NCBI GenBank assembly: GCA_964407825.1
Contig: CAYOXD010000078.1
Span: 1-15,080 of the forward strand
Length of the DNA stretch: 15,080 nt
Direction of reading: 5' to 3'
DNA from: CAYOXD01 sp964407825
GTDB taxonomy: Bacteria > Desulfobacterota > Desulfobacteria > Desulfobacterales > JAFDDL01
The notes under the pieces were generated by a model. That model worked only from the letters and a program-made list of their open reading frames with translations, made no database searches and was not told the origin of the DNA. Of this stretch, positions 1-7,647 are shown one piece after another. Position 1 is the first letter of the stretch; each line of letters opens with the position of its first letter. The position numbers and the translations under genes were made by a program.

Positions 1-2
1 TT

Positions 3-1361
3 ATGAAACCGATTGTCGCGATTGTGGGCCGGCCCAATGTGGGAAAATCGACCCTATTCAACCGCATCACCCGTTCCAGGGCGGCCCTGGTGGACGATAT
101 GCCGGGGGTGACCCGGGACCGGCACCATGGGGATGCCAGCTGGGAAGGGCTGGATTTTGCCGTGGTGGACACAGGCGGGTTTTCCGATACGGACGCCGCC
201 GGGTTTGCCGAGCAGATCCGGTTCCAGGTAAAACAGGCAGTGGATGATGCGGATGCCATCGTTATGGTCCTGGATGGTAAGGGGGGGGTGTCTCCCTTTG
301 ACGCGGATCTTATTCAAATGCTGCGGCAGGTGGACCGGCCCGTTTTGTACGTGGTCAACAAGGTCGACGGACAGGAACGGGAGGGGGGCGTGACGGATTT
401 TTATAGCCTGGGCCTTTCCCAACTCCATCCGATTTCAGCAGAACACGGATATGGGGTCCCCGATTTTCTGGATGCCCTCGTGGCCGAACTGCCACAGGCC
501 GAGCCGTCCCAGGAGACGGGCGAGATTCGGGTGGCGGTGGTGGGCCGGCCCAATGTGGGCAAATCCTCGTTGATCAACCGTATCCTGGGGCAGGAGCGGC
601 TGCTGGTGAGCGAGGTGGCGGGAACCACCCGGGATTCCATCGATACCCGTTGCCAGGTGGGGGAACATTCCTATCTCCTGGTGGATACGGCCGGGATCCG
701 GCGAAAGAGCCGGGTTTCGAAGCGCATCGAGAAATTTTCAGTAATCAAGGCCCTGAAAAGCATGGATAGCTGCGATGTGGCCTTGATCCTGATGGATGCC
801 GCGGAGGGGATTACCGAGCAGGACGTGAGCATCGCCGGCTATGCCCATGAGCGGGGCTGCGGTTGTATCCTGCTGCTGAACAAGTGGGATCTTGTGGAGA
901 AGGACAACCGGACCCTGAAGCGGTTTACCCAGGAGGTTCGTCTGGCCGCAAAATTTTTGAACTTCGCCCCCATCCTGAGCATCTCCGCCCTGACCGGCCA
1001 GCGGGTCAACCAGCTCTTCCGGCATGTCCGCGCGGTCTACGAACAGTATAGCCGGCGCATCGGTACCGGCGCGTTGAACCGGATCATGGCCCAGGCCCTC
1101 GACCGGAACGAGCCGCCCCTTCACAAGGGGAAACGCCTCAAGTTCTACTATGCCACCCAGGTGTCCACGAAACCGCCCACCTTCGTGCTTTTCGTGAGTT
1201 TTCCCGGGGCGGTCCACTTTTCCTATCTGCGCTACCTGACCAACCAGATCCGGGAGGGCACCGGGTTGGAGAAGACCCCTATCCGGGTGCTGCTGCGTCA
1301 GCGCACAGGCAGAATCGAATTCGGGAAAAAGAGGAACATCCAAAGGCGGAAGAAGAGGTAG
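3..1361 (+). CDS. der: Ribosome-assembly GTPase Der (EngA)
   Basis: Der is a cytoplasmic GTPase with two tandem G domains that acts in maturation of the 50S ribosomal subunit. The 452-residue protein is full length for the family. The first G domain has the P-loop GRPNVGKS at residues 9-16, DTGG in the switch II region and NKVD for guanine recognition. The second repeats the same P-loop at residues 181-188, followed by DTAG and NKWD. The last 100 or so residues fit the KH-like domain and end in a strongly basic tail, usual for a ribosome-binding protein. The start matches the usual N-terminus (MKPIVAIVGRPNVGKS), but the window begins two bases upstream, so no ribosome-binding site or promoter can be seen. 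rarA follows three bases after the stop, suggesting co-transcription. Identification is secure. Confidence 0.97.
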   Translation: MKPIVAIVGRPNVGKSTLFNRITRSRAALVDDMPGVTRDRHHGDASWEGLDFAVVDTGGFSDTDAAGFAEQIRFQVKQAVDDADAIVMVLDGKGGVSPFDADLIQMLRQVDRPVLYVVNKVDGQEREGGVTDFYSLGLSQLHPISAEHGYGVPDFLDALVAELPQAEPSQETGEIRVAVVGRPNVGKSSLINRILGQERLLVSEVAGTTRDSIDTRCQVGEHSYLLVDTAGIRRKSRVSKRIEKFSVIKALKSMDSCDVALILMDAAEGITEQDVSIAGYAHERGCGCILLLNKWDLVEKDNRTLKRFTQEVRLAAKFLNFAPILSISALTGQRVNQLFRHVRAVYEQYSRRIGTGALNRIMAQALDRNEPPLHKGKRLKFYYATQVSTKPPTFVLFVSFPGAVHFSYLRYLTNQIREGTGLEKTPIRVLLRQRTGRIEFGKKRNIQRRKKR

Positions 1362-1364
1362 GCC

Positions 1365-2702
1365 GTGGACCTGTTCGATTATCAGGCCGACAAGGCCGCG
1401 GCGGGGACCCGGCCCCTGGCCGAGCGCATGCGCCCAAGGTCCCTTTCGGCGTTTTTCGGTCAGGAGCAGGTGGCCGGCCCCGGCACCCTGCTGCGGGCCG
1501 CCATCGAAAAGGACCAGCTCTTTTCCATGATTCTCTGGGGGCCCCCGGGGTGCGGCAAAACCACCCTGGCGAGGATCGTCTCCAGGGAGACACGAAGCCA
1601 TTTTTTCCATTTTTCCGCGGTCCTCTCCGGTGTCAAGCAGATCCGGGAAGTCATAAACGAAGCCCGGGAGATGCTCCGGATGCACGGGAAAAGGAGCATC
1701 CTGTTCGTGGACGAGATCCACCGATTCAACAGGGCCCAGCAGGACGCCTTCCTGCACCACGTGGAGGGCGGGCTCATCACCCTCATCGGGGCCACCACCG
1801 AAAACCCCTCCTTCGAGGTGAATCCGGCCCTAATGTCCAGGTGTCGGGTGTTCACCCTCCAGCGTCTGACCGGGACGGCGCTGGAACGGATCGTTGCCGA
1901 AGCCCTGGCCGATGAGGAGCGGGGTCTGGGGCGGCTCCATCTCACCCTTGCCCCTGAGGCCCTGTCCCACCTGGTGCGCCTGGCGGACGGGGACGGCAGG
2001 GCGATGCTCAACCATCTGGAGGCGGTGATCGCCTTCCTCTCGGGCAGCGGGGGTGCGGAACCGCTGACCGGGCGGACCATCGCGCTGGCGGAGGTGGAAA
2101 CGGCCCTTGAGAAAAAGGCCCTCCTCTACGACAGGGCCGGAGAGGAACATTACAACCTCATCTCCGCCCTTCATAAAAGCCTCCGGGGAAGCGATCCGGA
2201 TGCGGCCCTCTATTGGCTTTCCCGGATGCTCATGGCCGGCGAGGATCCCCTCTACATCGCCAGGCGGATGGTGCGCTTCGCCTCCGAGGATGTGGGCAAT
2301 GCGGACCCCAGAGCCCTCAGCCTTTGCATGGATGCCGTGGCGGCCTTCCGGCTCCTCGGACCTCCCGAAGGGGAACTGGCGCTGGCCCAGGCGGCCGTGT
2401 ACCTGGCCACCGCCCCCAAGAGCAACCGCATCTACCGTGCCTATGGGAAGGTGAGGGCGACGATCGATCGAACGGGGTCCCTGCCCGTGCCCCTGCACAT
2501 CCGCAACGCGCCCACGGCCCTGATGAAATCCATGGGCTACGGCAAGGGGTACCAGTATGACCCGGATACCGAGGCGGGCGTCGCGCACCAGACTTACCTC
2601 CCGGCGGAAATCGGGGGCGAGCGTTTCTACGAGCCTGTGGACCGGGGCTATGAGAAGATCATCCGGGAGCGGATGGAATGGTGGCGGAAAATGAAAAAAT
2701 AA
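1365..2702 (+). CDS. rarA: Replication-associated recombination ATPase RarA (MgsA)
   Basis: RarA is a clamp-loader-like AAA+ ATPase (family of bacterial MgsA/RarA and eukaryotic WRNIP1/Mgs1) that acts at stalled replication forks. The 445-residue protein has the typical length. It shows the N-terminal PLAERMRPRSL motif, Walker A GPPGCGKT at residues 59-66, Walker B with DE at 116-117 (FVDEIHRF), and a sensor 1 segment GATTENPSFEVN. The C-terminal half carries the conserved helical and tetramerisation regions (for example HKSLRGSDPDAALYWLSRML and RRMVRFASEDVGNADP). The start is a GTG three bases after the der stop, with a purine-rich run (AAGAAGAGG) inside the der 3' end as its likely ribosome-binding site. 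It probably shares the der transcript. No clear intrinsic terminator follows. Confidence 0.96.
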   Translation: MDLFDYQADKAAAGTRPLAERMRPRSLSAFFGQEQVAGPGTLLRAAIEKDQLFSMILWGPPGCGKTTLARIVSRETRSHFFHFSAVLSGVKQIREVINEAREMLRMHGKRSILFVDEIHRFNRAQQDAFLHHVEGGLITLIGATTENPSFEVNPALMSRCRVFTLQRLTGTALERIVAEALADEERGLGRLHLTLAPEALSHLVRLADGDGRAMLNHLEAVIAFLSGSGGAEPLTGRTIALAEVETALEKKALLYDRAGEEHYNLISALHKSLRGSDPDAALYWLSRMLMAGEDPLYIARRMVRFASEDVGNADPRALSLCMDAVAAFRLLGPPEGELALAQAAVYLATAPKSNRIYRAYGKVRATIDRTGSLPVPLHIRNAPTALMKSMGYGKGYQYDPDTEAGVAHQTYLPAEIGGERFYEPVDRGYEKIIRERMEWWRKMKK

Positions 2703-2712
2703 CATTTATCTC

Positions 2713-2741
2713 TTTACATGACGGACGGTTATTGGTAGATA
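2713..2741 (+). promoter_or_regulatory. Possible sigma70-type promoter before the small membrane protein
   Basis: TTTACA (2713-2718) is followed after exactly 17 bases by TAGATA (2736-2741). The -35 element is good, but the -10 matches the consensus at only three of six positions. It sits just after rarA in a locally AT-richer stretch and would serve the small gene at 2815, possibly also gyrA. It is a weak call. Confidence 0.2.
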
Positions 2742-2814
2742 AGGATTTTTCAAGCAAGGCATGGATGGGCACGGCGGACCCGGGCCCCGAACCTGAGACT
2801 GGAGATCGATTGCA

Positions 2815-2970
2815 ATGAGTATCAGCCGAAAGATAGGTATCCTGATTTTCACCGCTGTTCCGGCCATCGTCGGTGGCGGGATTCTTTACGGTGAGTTCCA
2901 CAGCTTCTTGCCGGTGGCGGTATATGAGGTCATCCTCATCAGCCTGGCGGGCGGTATTATCAGCAAGTAG
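2815..2970 (+). CDS. Small two-helix membrane protein of unknown function
   Basis: This is a 51-codon reading frame in the rarA-gyrA gap. The product starts MSISRKIGILIFTAVPAIVG. It has a short basic N-terminus, a hydrophobic segment at about residues 7-25, a polar turn (YGEFHSF, 25-31), and a second hydrophobic segment at about 32-49 ending in SK. A GGAG at 2801-2804 lies 10 bases before the ATG. The hydrophobic-turn-hydrophobic pattern with positive residues at the N-terminus is what a real small inner-membrane protein looks like; a chance frame in GC-rich DNA would rarely give it. I do not recognise the family and assign no function. It follows rarA by 112 bases and lies 275 bases before gyrA. 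The antisense frames over it have no protein-like features. Confidence 0.6.
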   Translation: MSISRKIGILIFTAVPAIVGGGILYGEFHSFLPVAVYEVILISLAGGIISK

Positions 2971-3245
2971 CCTATCGCCAGGGGGGTGACGAGAACCCCG
3001 CGCCCACTCACCACAGGGGCGTTCAGGCCTTTGAATGCGGTTCGTCGGGGACGGCTGGCGGGCAGCGCGCGAACAACCAGGGGTGTACCCTCCTCCCAAT
3101 GAGATGGACCGATCAACGCAGGTCTGCCCGAATAGCTCCCAAATAGGTGTGCCTTCGGAATCGAAAGTTGAAATGTGAGAGCCGTGCCGATACCGATTTC
3201 GATCGAGCCTCAGGGGAGATAACCGGATGGCATGGATAAAGACAT
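2971..3245 (+). other. Spacer before gyrA with no confident gene
   Basis: This stretch of 275 bases probably holds the gyrA leader and perhaps its promoter, but I see no convincing -35/-10 pair. The best candidate is TTGAAA at 3168-3173, followed after 17 bases by a poor -10 (TACCGA). A 47-codon frame runs from 3035 to 3178, has no good ribosome-binding site and has no recognisable character. A small hairpin with a UUCG loop (CGAT-TTCG-ATCG) lies just before the gyrA leader region. Nothing here matches a transfer RNA or an intrinsic terminator. Confidence 0.4.
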
Positions 3246-3256
3246 ATGGTGGATGA
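3213..3256 (+). promoter_or_regulatory. Ribosome-binding site and 9-codon frame overlapping the gyrA start
   Basis: GGGGAG at 3213-3218 is the only strong Shine-Dalgarno sequence near gyrA. It is ideally spaced (8 bases) from an ATG at 3227, not from the gyrA ATG at 3246. The frame from 3227 encodes MAWIKTYGG and stops with TGA at 3254-3256, overlapping the gyrA start. The gyrA frame itself has a TAA at 3237-3239, so gyrA cannot begin further upstream. One reading is that ribosomes translate the short peptide and restart at gyrA; another is that the site simply serves gyrA at long spacing. Confidence 0.3.
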
Positions 3257-5792
3257 TAATATAATACAGCCGGTCCCAGATCAGACCGCCGGGGTCAGTA
3301 TCGAGAGCGAAATGAAAAGATCGTATCTCGATTACGCCATGAGTGTGATTATCGGCCGGGCGCTTCCGGACGTACGCGATGGGCTGAAACCGGTGCACCG
3401 TCGTGTGCTCTATGCCATGCACGAGCTGAAAAATGACTGGAACAAGCCCTATAAGAAATCAGCGCGCGTGGTGGGCGATGTCATCGGTAAATACCACCCC
3501 CACGGGGATACCGCCGTCTATGACACCATCGTTCGCATGGCGCAGGATTTTTCTCTCCGCTATCCCATGATCGACGGGCAGGGCAATTTCGGCTCCGTGG
3601 ACGGAGATTCACCGGCCGCCATGCGGTATACCGAGGTGCGCATGCAGAAGCTGGCCCAGGAGCTTCTGGCGGACCTTGAAAAGGAGACGGTGGATTTCGT
3701 CCCCAACTATGACGAGTCCCTGACAGAGCCCTCGGTGTTGCCCTCCAAATTCCCCTCTCTCCTGGTGAACGGCTCGGCCGGGATCGCCGTGGGCATGGCC
3801 ACGAACATTCCGCCCCACAATCTGGAGGAGGTGGCAAGCGCCATCATCGCCCTCATCGACAATCCGGATATGACATGGGCAGATCTGGTGCGCATCATTC
3901 CCGGCCCGGATTTTCCCACCGGCGGCATCATATACGGCACCCGGGGGATATACGATGCCTACCATACGGGCCGGGGCGTGGTGCGTGTCCGGGCGCGCTT
4001 CGAGATCGAGGAGGATAAGAAGAATCAGTCCGAGACCATCGTGGTGACGGAGCTGCCCTACCAGGTCAACAAGGCCAAGTTGATCGAGACCATCTCCGAG
4101 CTTATCAAACACAAGCAGATCGAGGGGATCCGCTACGTCCGGGACGAATCGGACCGCCGGGGGATGCGCATGGTGGTGGCCCTGAAGCGGGATGTGCCCG
4201 CCGCCGTGATGGCCAACCAGCTGTTCAAGCATACCCGGTTGGAGACCAGCTTCGGCATTATCCTCCTGGCCGTCGTGGATCAGCGGCCCGAGATGCTGGA
4301 TCTGAAGGAACTCCTGGAGCATTTCATCCTCCACCGAAAGGACATCATCGTCCGTCGGACCCGCTATGATCTGCGCAAGGCCCGGGCGAGGGCCCATGAG
4401 CTGGAAGGTCTCAAGATCGCCCTGGACAATCTGGACGAGGTGGTCGCCCTCATCCGCGCCTCGTCCTCGCCAGCAGAGGCGAAAACACGGCTCTGCGAGC
4501 GGTTCGGCCTGACGGAGATCCAGGCCAAGGCCATCCTGGACATGCGTCTGCAGCGGTTGACCGGTCTCGAACGGGACAAGATCATCGAGGAATACAACGC
4601 GGTTTTGAAGGATATCGCCCGATTTACCGAGATCCTCGGCAGCGAGCGGTTGGTGCTCGACATCATCAAGACGGAGCTGACGGAAATACGGGATGCTTAC
4701 GGCGATACACGGCGGACCGAAATCGTCGAGGCCACCCGTGAGATTACCATAGAGGATATGATCGCCGAGGAGGATATGGTGGTGACCATCTCCCAGGCCG
4801 GTTATATCAAGCGCACGCCCTTGAGCGTCTACCAGAGCCAGCGCCGGGGCGGCAAGGGCAAAACCGCCATGGGGACGAGGGAAGAGGACGTGGTGAAGCT
4901 TCTCTTCGTGGCCTCGACCCATCACACCTTTCTCTTTTTCACCAATCGGGGAAAGGTATACTGGTGCAAGGTGTACGATATCCCCCAATCGGGCCGGATC
5001 GGCCGCGGCAAGGCGGTGGTGAACCTGCTGGATTTTATGGACGGTGAGCACCTGACCACCGTGCTGGCGGTTCCGGAATTCTCGGAGGGATACCATGTCA
5101 TGATGGCCACCGCCCGGGGGATAATCAAGAAGACGGACCTGATGGCCTTCTCCCGGCCGCGCTCTGGCGGTATCATCGCCCTTAGTCTCATGCCGGATGA
5201 CGAGCTGATCGGCGCCCGCATCACCGACGGGACCATGAACGTGTTCCTGAGCGGGGCCAATGGCAACTCCATCCGTTTCAACGAAGACGACATCCGGCCT
5301 TCAGGCAGGACCGCTCGCGGGGTCCGGGGAATGCGGATCCAGGAAGGGGACCGGATCGTGTGCATGGAGGTCATGAGCCACGGCCAGACCCTCATGGTGG
5401 TTACGGAGAACGGATATGGCAAGCGAACCTCCATCGACGAGTACCCGGTTCGTCGCCGTGGCGGCAAGGGCGTTATCACCATCAAGACCAACGAGCGCAA
5501 CGGCCGGGTAGTGGCCGCCCTCCTGGTGGAAGAGGACGATGAGCTGATGCTCATCACGGATGGCGGGAAAATCATCCGTATGCCGGTGGAAGGGATTTCG
5601 ATCATCAGCCGCAACACCCAGGGGGTCAAGCTCATGGGTCTTGCCCCGGGCGAGAAGGTGACCAGCGTGGCGCGGCTTCAGGGGGCGGCCGGCATCAGCT
5701 CCGAGGATGACTCCGAAGATGACTCCGGGAGTGATCCGGAAGATGCTGAAGATGCTGAAGATGTGGATCCGGATGGGGACGGGGAGGCCTAG
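3246..5792 (+). CDS. gyrA: DNA gyrase subunit A
   Basis: GyrA is the DNA breakage-reunion subunit of gyrase (A2B2), which introduces negative supercoils. The 848-residue protein has the hallmark start of the winged-helix domain (IESEMKRSYLDYAMSVIIGR). The active-site tyrosine is Y128 in AAMRYTEVR, equivalent to E. coli Y122. The quinolone-binding segment HPHGDTAVYD carries T89 and D93 (E. coli S83 and D87). The coiled-coil and gate region is followed by the GyrA-box QRRGGKG at 532-538, which separates GyrA from ParC. The C-terminal DNA-wrapping pinwheel then ends in an acidic tail from about residue 814. An in-frame stop at 3237 fixes the start at 3246 or the adjacent GTG. gpsA begins within 40-70 bases after the stop. 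No gyrB is present in the window. Confidence 0.98.
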   Translation: MVDDNIIQPVPDQTAGVSIESEMKRSYLDYAMSVIIGRALPDVRDGLKPVHRRVLYAMHELKNDWNKPYKKSARVVGDVIGKYHPHGDTAVYDTIVRMAQDFSLRYPMIDGQGNFGSVDGDSPAAMRYTEVRMQKLAQELLADLEKETVDFVPNYDESLTEPSVLPSKFPSLLVNGSAGIAVGMATNIPPHNLEEVASAIIALIDNPDMTWADLVRIIPGPDFPTGGIIYGTRGIYDAYHTGRGVVRVRARFEIEEDKKNQSETIVVTELPYQVNKAKLIETISELIKHKQIEGIRYVRDESDRRGMRMVVALKRDVPAAVMANQLFKHTRLETSFGIILLAVVDQRPEMLDLKELLEHFILHRKDIIVRRTRYDLRKARARAHELEGLKIALDNLDEVVALIRASSSPAEAKTRLCERFGLTEIQAKAILDMRLQRLTGLERDKIIEEYNAVLKDIARFTEILGSERLVLDIIKTELTEIRDAYGDTRRTEIVEATREITIEDMIAEEDMVVTISQAGYIKRTPLSVYQSQRRGGKGKTAMGTREEDVVKLLFVASTHHTFLFFTNRGKVYWCKVYDIPQSGRIGRGKAVVNLLDFMDGEHLTTVLAVPEFSEGYHVMMATARGIIKKTDLMAFSRPRSGGIIALSLMPDDELIGARITDGTMNVFLSGANGNSIRFNEDDIRPSGRTARGVRGMRIQEGDRIVCMEVMSHGQTLMVVTENGYGKRTSIDEYPVRRRGGKGVITIKTNERNGRVVAALLVEEDDELMLITDGGKIIRMPVEGISIISRNTQGVKLMGLAPGEKVTSVARLQGAAGISSEDDSEDDSGSDPEDAEDAEDVDPDGDGEA
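5703..5763 (+). repeat. Short tandem repeats encoding the acidic GyrA tail
   Basis: Two kinds of in-frame repeat lie side by side at the 3' end of gyrA. A 12-base unit occurs twice (5703-5714 and 5715-5726, differing at one base, encoding EDDS). A 9-base unit GAAGATGCT occurs twice plus a partial third copy (5739-5763, encoding EDA). They produce a tail made almost only of Asp, Glu, Ser, Ala and Gly. The unit structure suggests growth by replication slippage. Confidence 0.85.
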
Positions 5793-5828
5793 GGCCTGTG
5801 CCCCCGCGCCTGCGGGTTCCCTCTAAAT

Positions 5829-6902
5829 ATGAGCGGCAGGAAGTTGGTGAATCGAGTGGTTATGAAGGGTAAAGGGCATGCGGATGCGGCCCGGGTCGCC
5901 GTGGTGGGGGGCGGCAGTTGGGGAACGGCGCTGGCGAATCTCCTGGCGGACAAGGGATATCCCGTCGATCTTTGGGTATATGAGCCTGAGGTGAGGGATC
6001 AGATTGAAACGCTTCGGGAAAATCAAGCCTTCTTGCCGGGGGTGACCCTTTCGGAGAATCTGAGGCCGTCCAACGATCTGGATGCCGTAATTTCGGAAAA
6101 GGACCTGGTCCTGTTGGTGGTGCCCTCCCATCTGATGCGGCATGTGGTGATGCAGATGCGTGACGCGCTGCCGGCGGACGCCGTGCTGGTTTCCGCGGCC
6201 AAGGGGATCGAGAACGACACGTACCTGACCATGAGCGGCGTGATCCGGGAGGTGCTGCCCGGGATACGGGACGATCGTCTGGCTATCCTTTCGGGACCGA
6301 GTTTTGCCCGGGAGGTGGCCCGAAAGGTGCCCACGGCGGTGACCGCGGCCTGCAAGGATCCGGCTGTGGCCCAGTTCGTACAGGCCGTGTTTTCGTGCCC
6401 CTACTTCCGGGTGTACACCCACGAGGATGTCATCGGGGTGGAGCTGGGAGGGGCCGTAAAGAATGTGATCGCCATCGCCTCAGGTATCATTGACGGGCTG
6501 GGGCTCGGATTGAATACCCGGGCGGCGCTGATTACCCGGGGGTTGGCCGAGGCCAGGCGGCTGGGGGTTCAACTTGGAGCGGATTCCAGGACCTTTTCAG
6601 GGCTTTCGGGGGTGGGGGACCTGATCCTGACCTGTACCGGAAGTTTGAGCCGGAATCACTCCGTCGGGATGAAGGTCGGCGGTGGGATGCGTCTCAAGGA
6701 AATTCTCGCCGAGATGAAGATGGTGGCCGAAGGGGTCAAGACCGCCCGGTCCATTTATTTCCTTTCGCGCAAGATCGATGTGGAAATGCCCATATGTGAA
6801 GCGGTATATGGGATTCTCCACGAGGATGTCTCTCCCATGGAGGCCTTGAGCCGTCTCATGGGCCGGAGCCTTAAAGATGAATTCGACGGGTGGGCCGCCT
6901 GA
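5829..6902 (+). CDS. gpsA: Glycerol-3-phosphate dehydrogenase [NAD(P)+]
   Basis: GpsA reduces dihydroxyacetone phosphate to sn-glycerol 3-phosphate, the backbone of phospholipids, in the cytoplasm. The nucleotide-binding Rossmann motif GGGSWGTALANLLA lies near the N-terminus. SGPSFAREVA, the catalytic-lysine segment GAVKNVIAIASGI (K211 counted from 5829) and the substrate-binding NTRAALITRGL follow, with the GDLILTCTG motif after. The protein is 357 residues from 5829, somewhat longer than the usual 330 or so, because of extra residues before the Rossmann strand. The ATG at 5829 has no ribosome-binding site. In-frame GTG codons at 5847 and 5856 and an ATG at 5862 are alternatives, the latter giving MKGKGHADAARVAVVGGG (346 aa). 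The true start is therefore uncertain. The 3' end overlaps radC by 26 bases. Confidence 0.96.
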   Translation: MSGRKLVNRVVMKGKGHADAARVAVVGGGSWGTALANLLADKGYPVDLWVYEPEVRDQIETLRENQAFLPGVTLSENLRPSNDLDAVISEKDLVLLVVPSHLMRHVVMQMRDALPADAVLVSAAKGIENDTYLTMSGVIREVLPGIRDDRLAILSGPSFAREVARKVPTAVTAACKDPAVAQFVQAVFSCPYFRVYTHEDVIGVELGGAVKNVIAIASGIIDGLGLGLNTRAALITRGLAEARRLGVQLGADSRTFSGLSGVGDLILTCTGSLSRNHSVGMKVGGGMRLKEILAEMKMVAEGVKTARSIYFLSRKIDVEMPICEAVYGILHEDVSPMEALSRLMGRSLKDEFDGWAA

Positions 6903-7647
6903 TCGCAGTGGCAAAGAGGCGCCGACGTCTCCGGTCAGACCGGCGTCCCACAAGGGCCAGGGCCATCGCCGCAGGCTGCGGGAGCGGTTTCTTCGAAACG
7001 GGCTGGCGGGGTTTCATGACTATGAGGTTGTCGAGCTGCTGCTGACCCTGGGGACCCCCCGCAAGGACTGCAAGGACATGGCCAAGGCCGCCATGAAGCG
7101 CTTCAAGAGCCTTCCCGGTGTGCTCGAGGCCCCTGAACGGGCCCTTTGCGAAATCGAGGGGGTCGGTCCCGCCAACATCATCGGTCTCAAGCTGATCAAG
7201 GCCGTGGCGGACCGCTACCTTGAAAACCGGCTCATCCGCCGGGATCCCCTGCATAACGCGGGGGCGCTGTTTGATTACCTCTATCACCACCTGCGGGAAA
7301 GGCACCGTGAGTGCTTCAAGGTCGTGTACCTGAATGCCAAGAACCGGGTGCTGGACATGGAAACGCTGTTCGAGGGCACCTTGACCGCCAGCGCCGTCTA
7401 CCCGAGGGAGGTCCTCCAGGCCGCTTTGGACCAGGGGGCGGCCGCCCTGATCTTCGTCCACAACCATCCGTCCGGCGATCCGGCCCCCTCGCCGGAGGAC
7501 ATGGACCTGACCCGGAGGCTCATCTTCGCGTGCAGGGCCGCCGGTGTGACGGTACACGAGCATCTGATCGTGGGAGACAACTGTTATTACAGTTTTGCCG
7601 AACACGGTCATATCGCTAAAATAAGCGCCGAGTTTGAAAACCTATGA
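6877..7647 (+). CDS. radC: RadC-family JAB/JAMM-domain protein
   Basis: This is a 256-residue RadC-like protein. The N-terminal part (HKGQGHRRRLRERFLRNG, then a helix-hairpin-helix segment around EIEGVGPANIIGLKL) is the UPF0758 N-terminal domain. The C-terminal JAB domain has PREVLQAAL and the metal-binding signature H195-x-H197-x10-D208 (HNHPSGDPAPSPED). Most family members have LDH before the I-I/V-G strand; here it reads HEHLIVG. The original radiation-repair role of RadC has been withdrawn for E. coli, and its biochemical role is not settled. A GGAG at 6865-6868, 8 bases before the ATG, supports this start, so the gene begins inside gpsA in another frame. Its stop overlaps the next gene's ATG (ATGA), pointing to translational coupling. 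Confidence 0.93.
   Translation: MNSTGGPPDRSGKEAPTSPVRPASHKGQGHRRRLRERFLRNGLAGFHDYEVVELLLTLGTPRKDCKDMAKAAMKRFKSLPGVLEAPERALCEIEGVGPANIIGLKLIKAVADRYLENRLIRRDPLHNAGALFDYLYHHLRERHRECFKVVYLNAKNRVLDMETLFEGTLTASAVYPREVLQAALDQGAAALIFVHNHPSGDPAPSPEDMDLTRRLIFACRAAGVTVHEHLIVGDNCYYSFAEHGHIAKISAEFENL

Noticed and set aside
738..1760. 340-codon minus-strand frame across the der-rarA junction
   Set aside because: It is antisense to two secure genes and shows no domain, signal or ribosome-binding site.
2659..3116. Two overlapping minus-strand frames in the rarA-gyrA gap
   Set aside because: Composition is low in hydrophobic core residues and no ribosome-binding site is visible. The plus-strand small membrane protein explains the region better.
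3035..3178. 47-codon plus-strand frame before gyrA
   Set aside because: There is no good ribosome-binding site and no globular or membrane character. Kept only as part of the unassigned spacer.
3609..5096. 495-codon open frame on the minus strand opposite gyrA
   Set aside because: It lies entirely within gyrA. Composition is typical of a GC-rich antisense frame, with no recognisable motif.
5792..5820. Hairpin after gyrA as a terminator (CCCGC-GCCT-GCGGG, with a competing GGGC-CTGT-GCCC)
   Set aside because: The stems are short and no T-run follows (TTCCCTCT), and gpsA starts a few bases on, so read-through is more likely.
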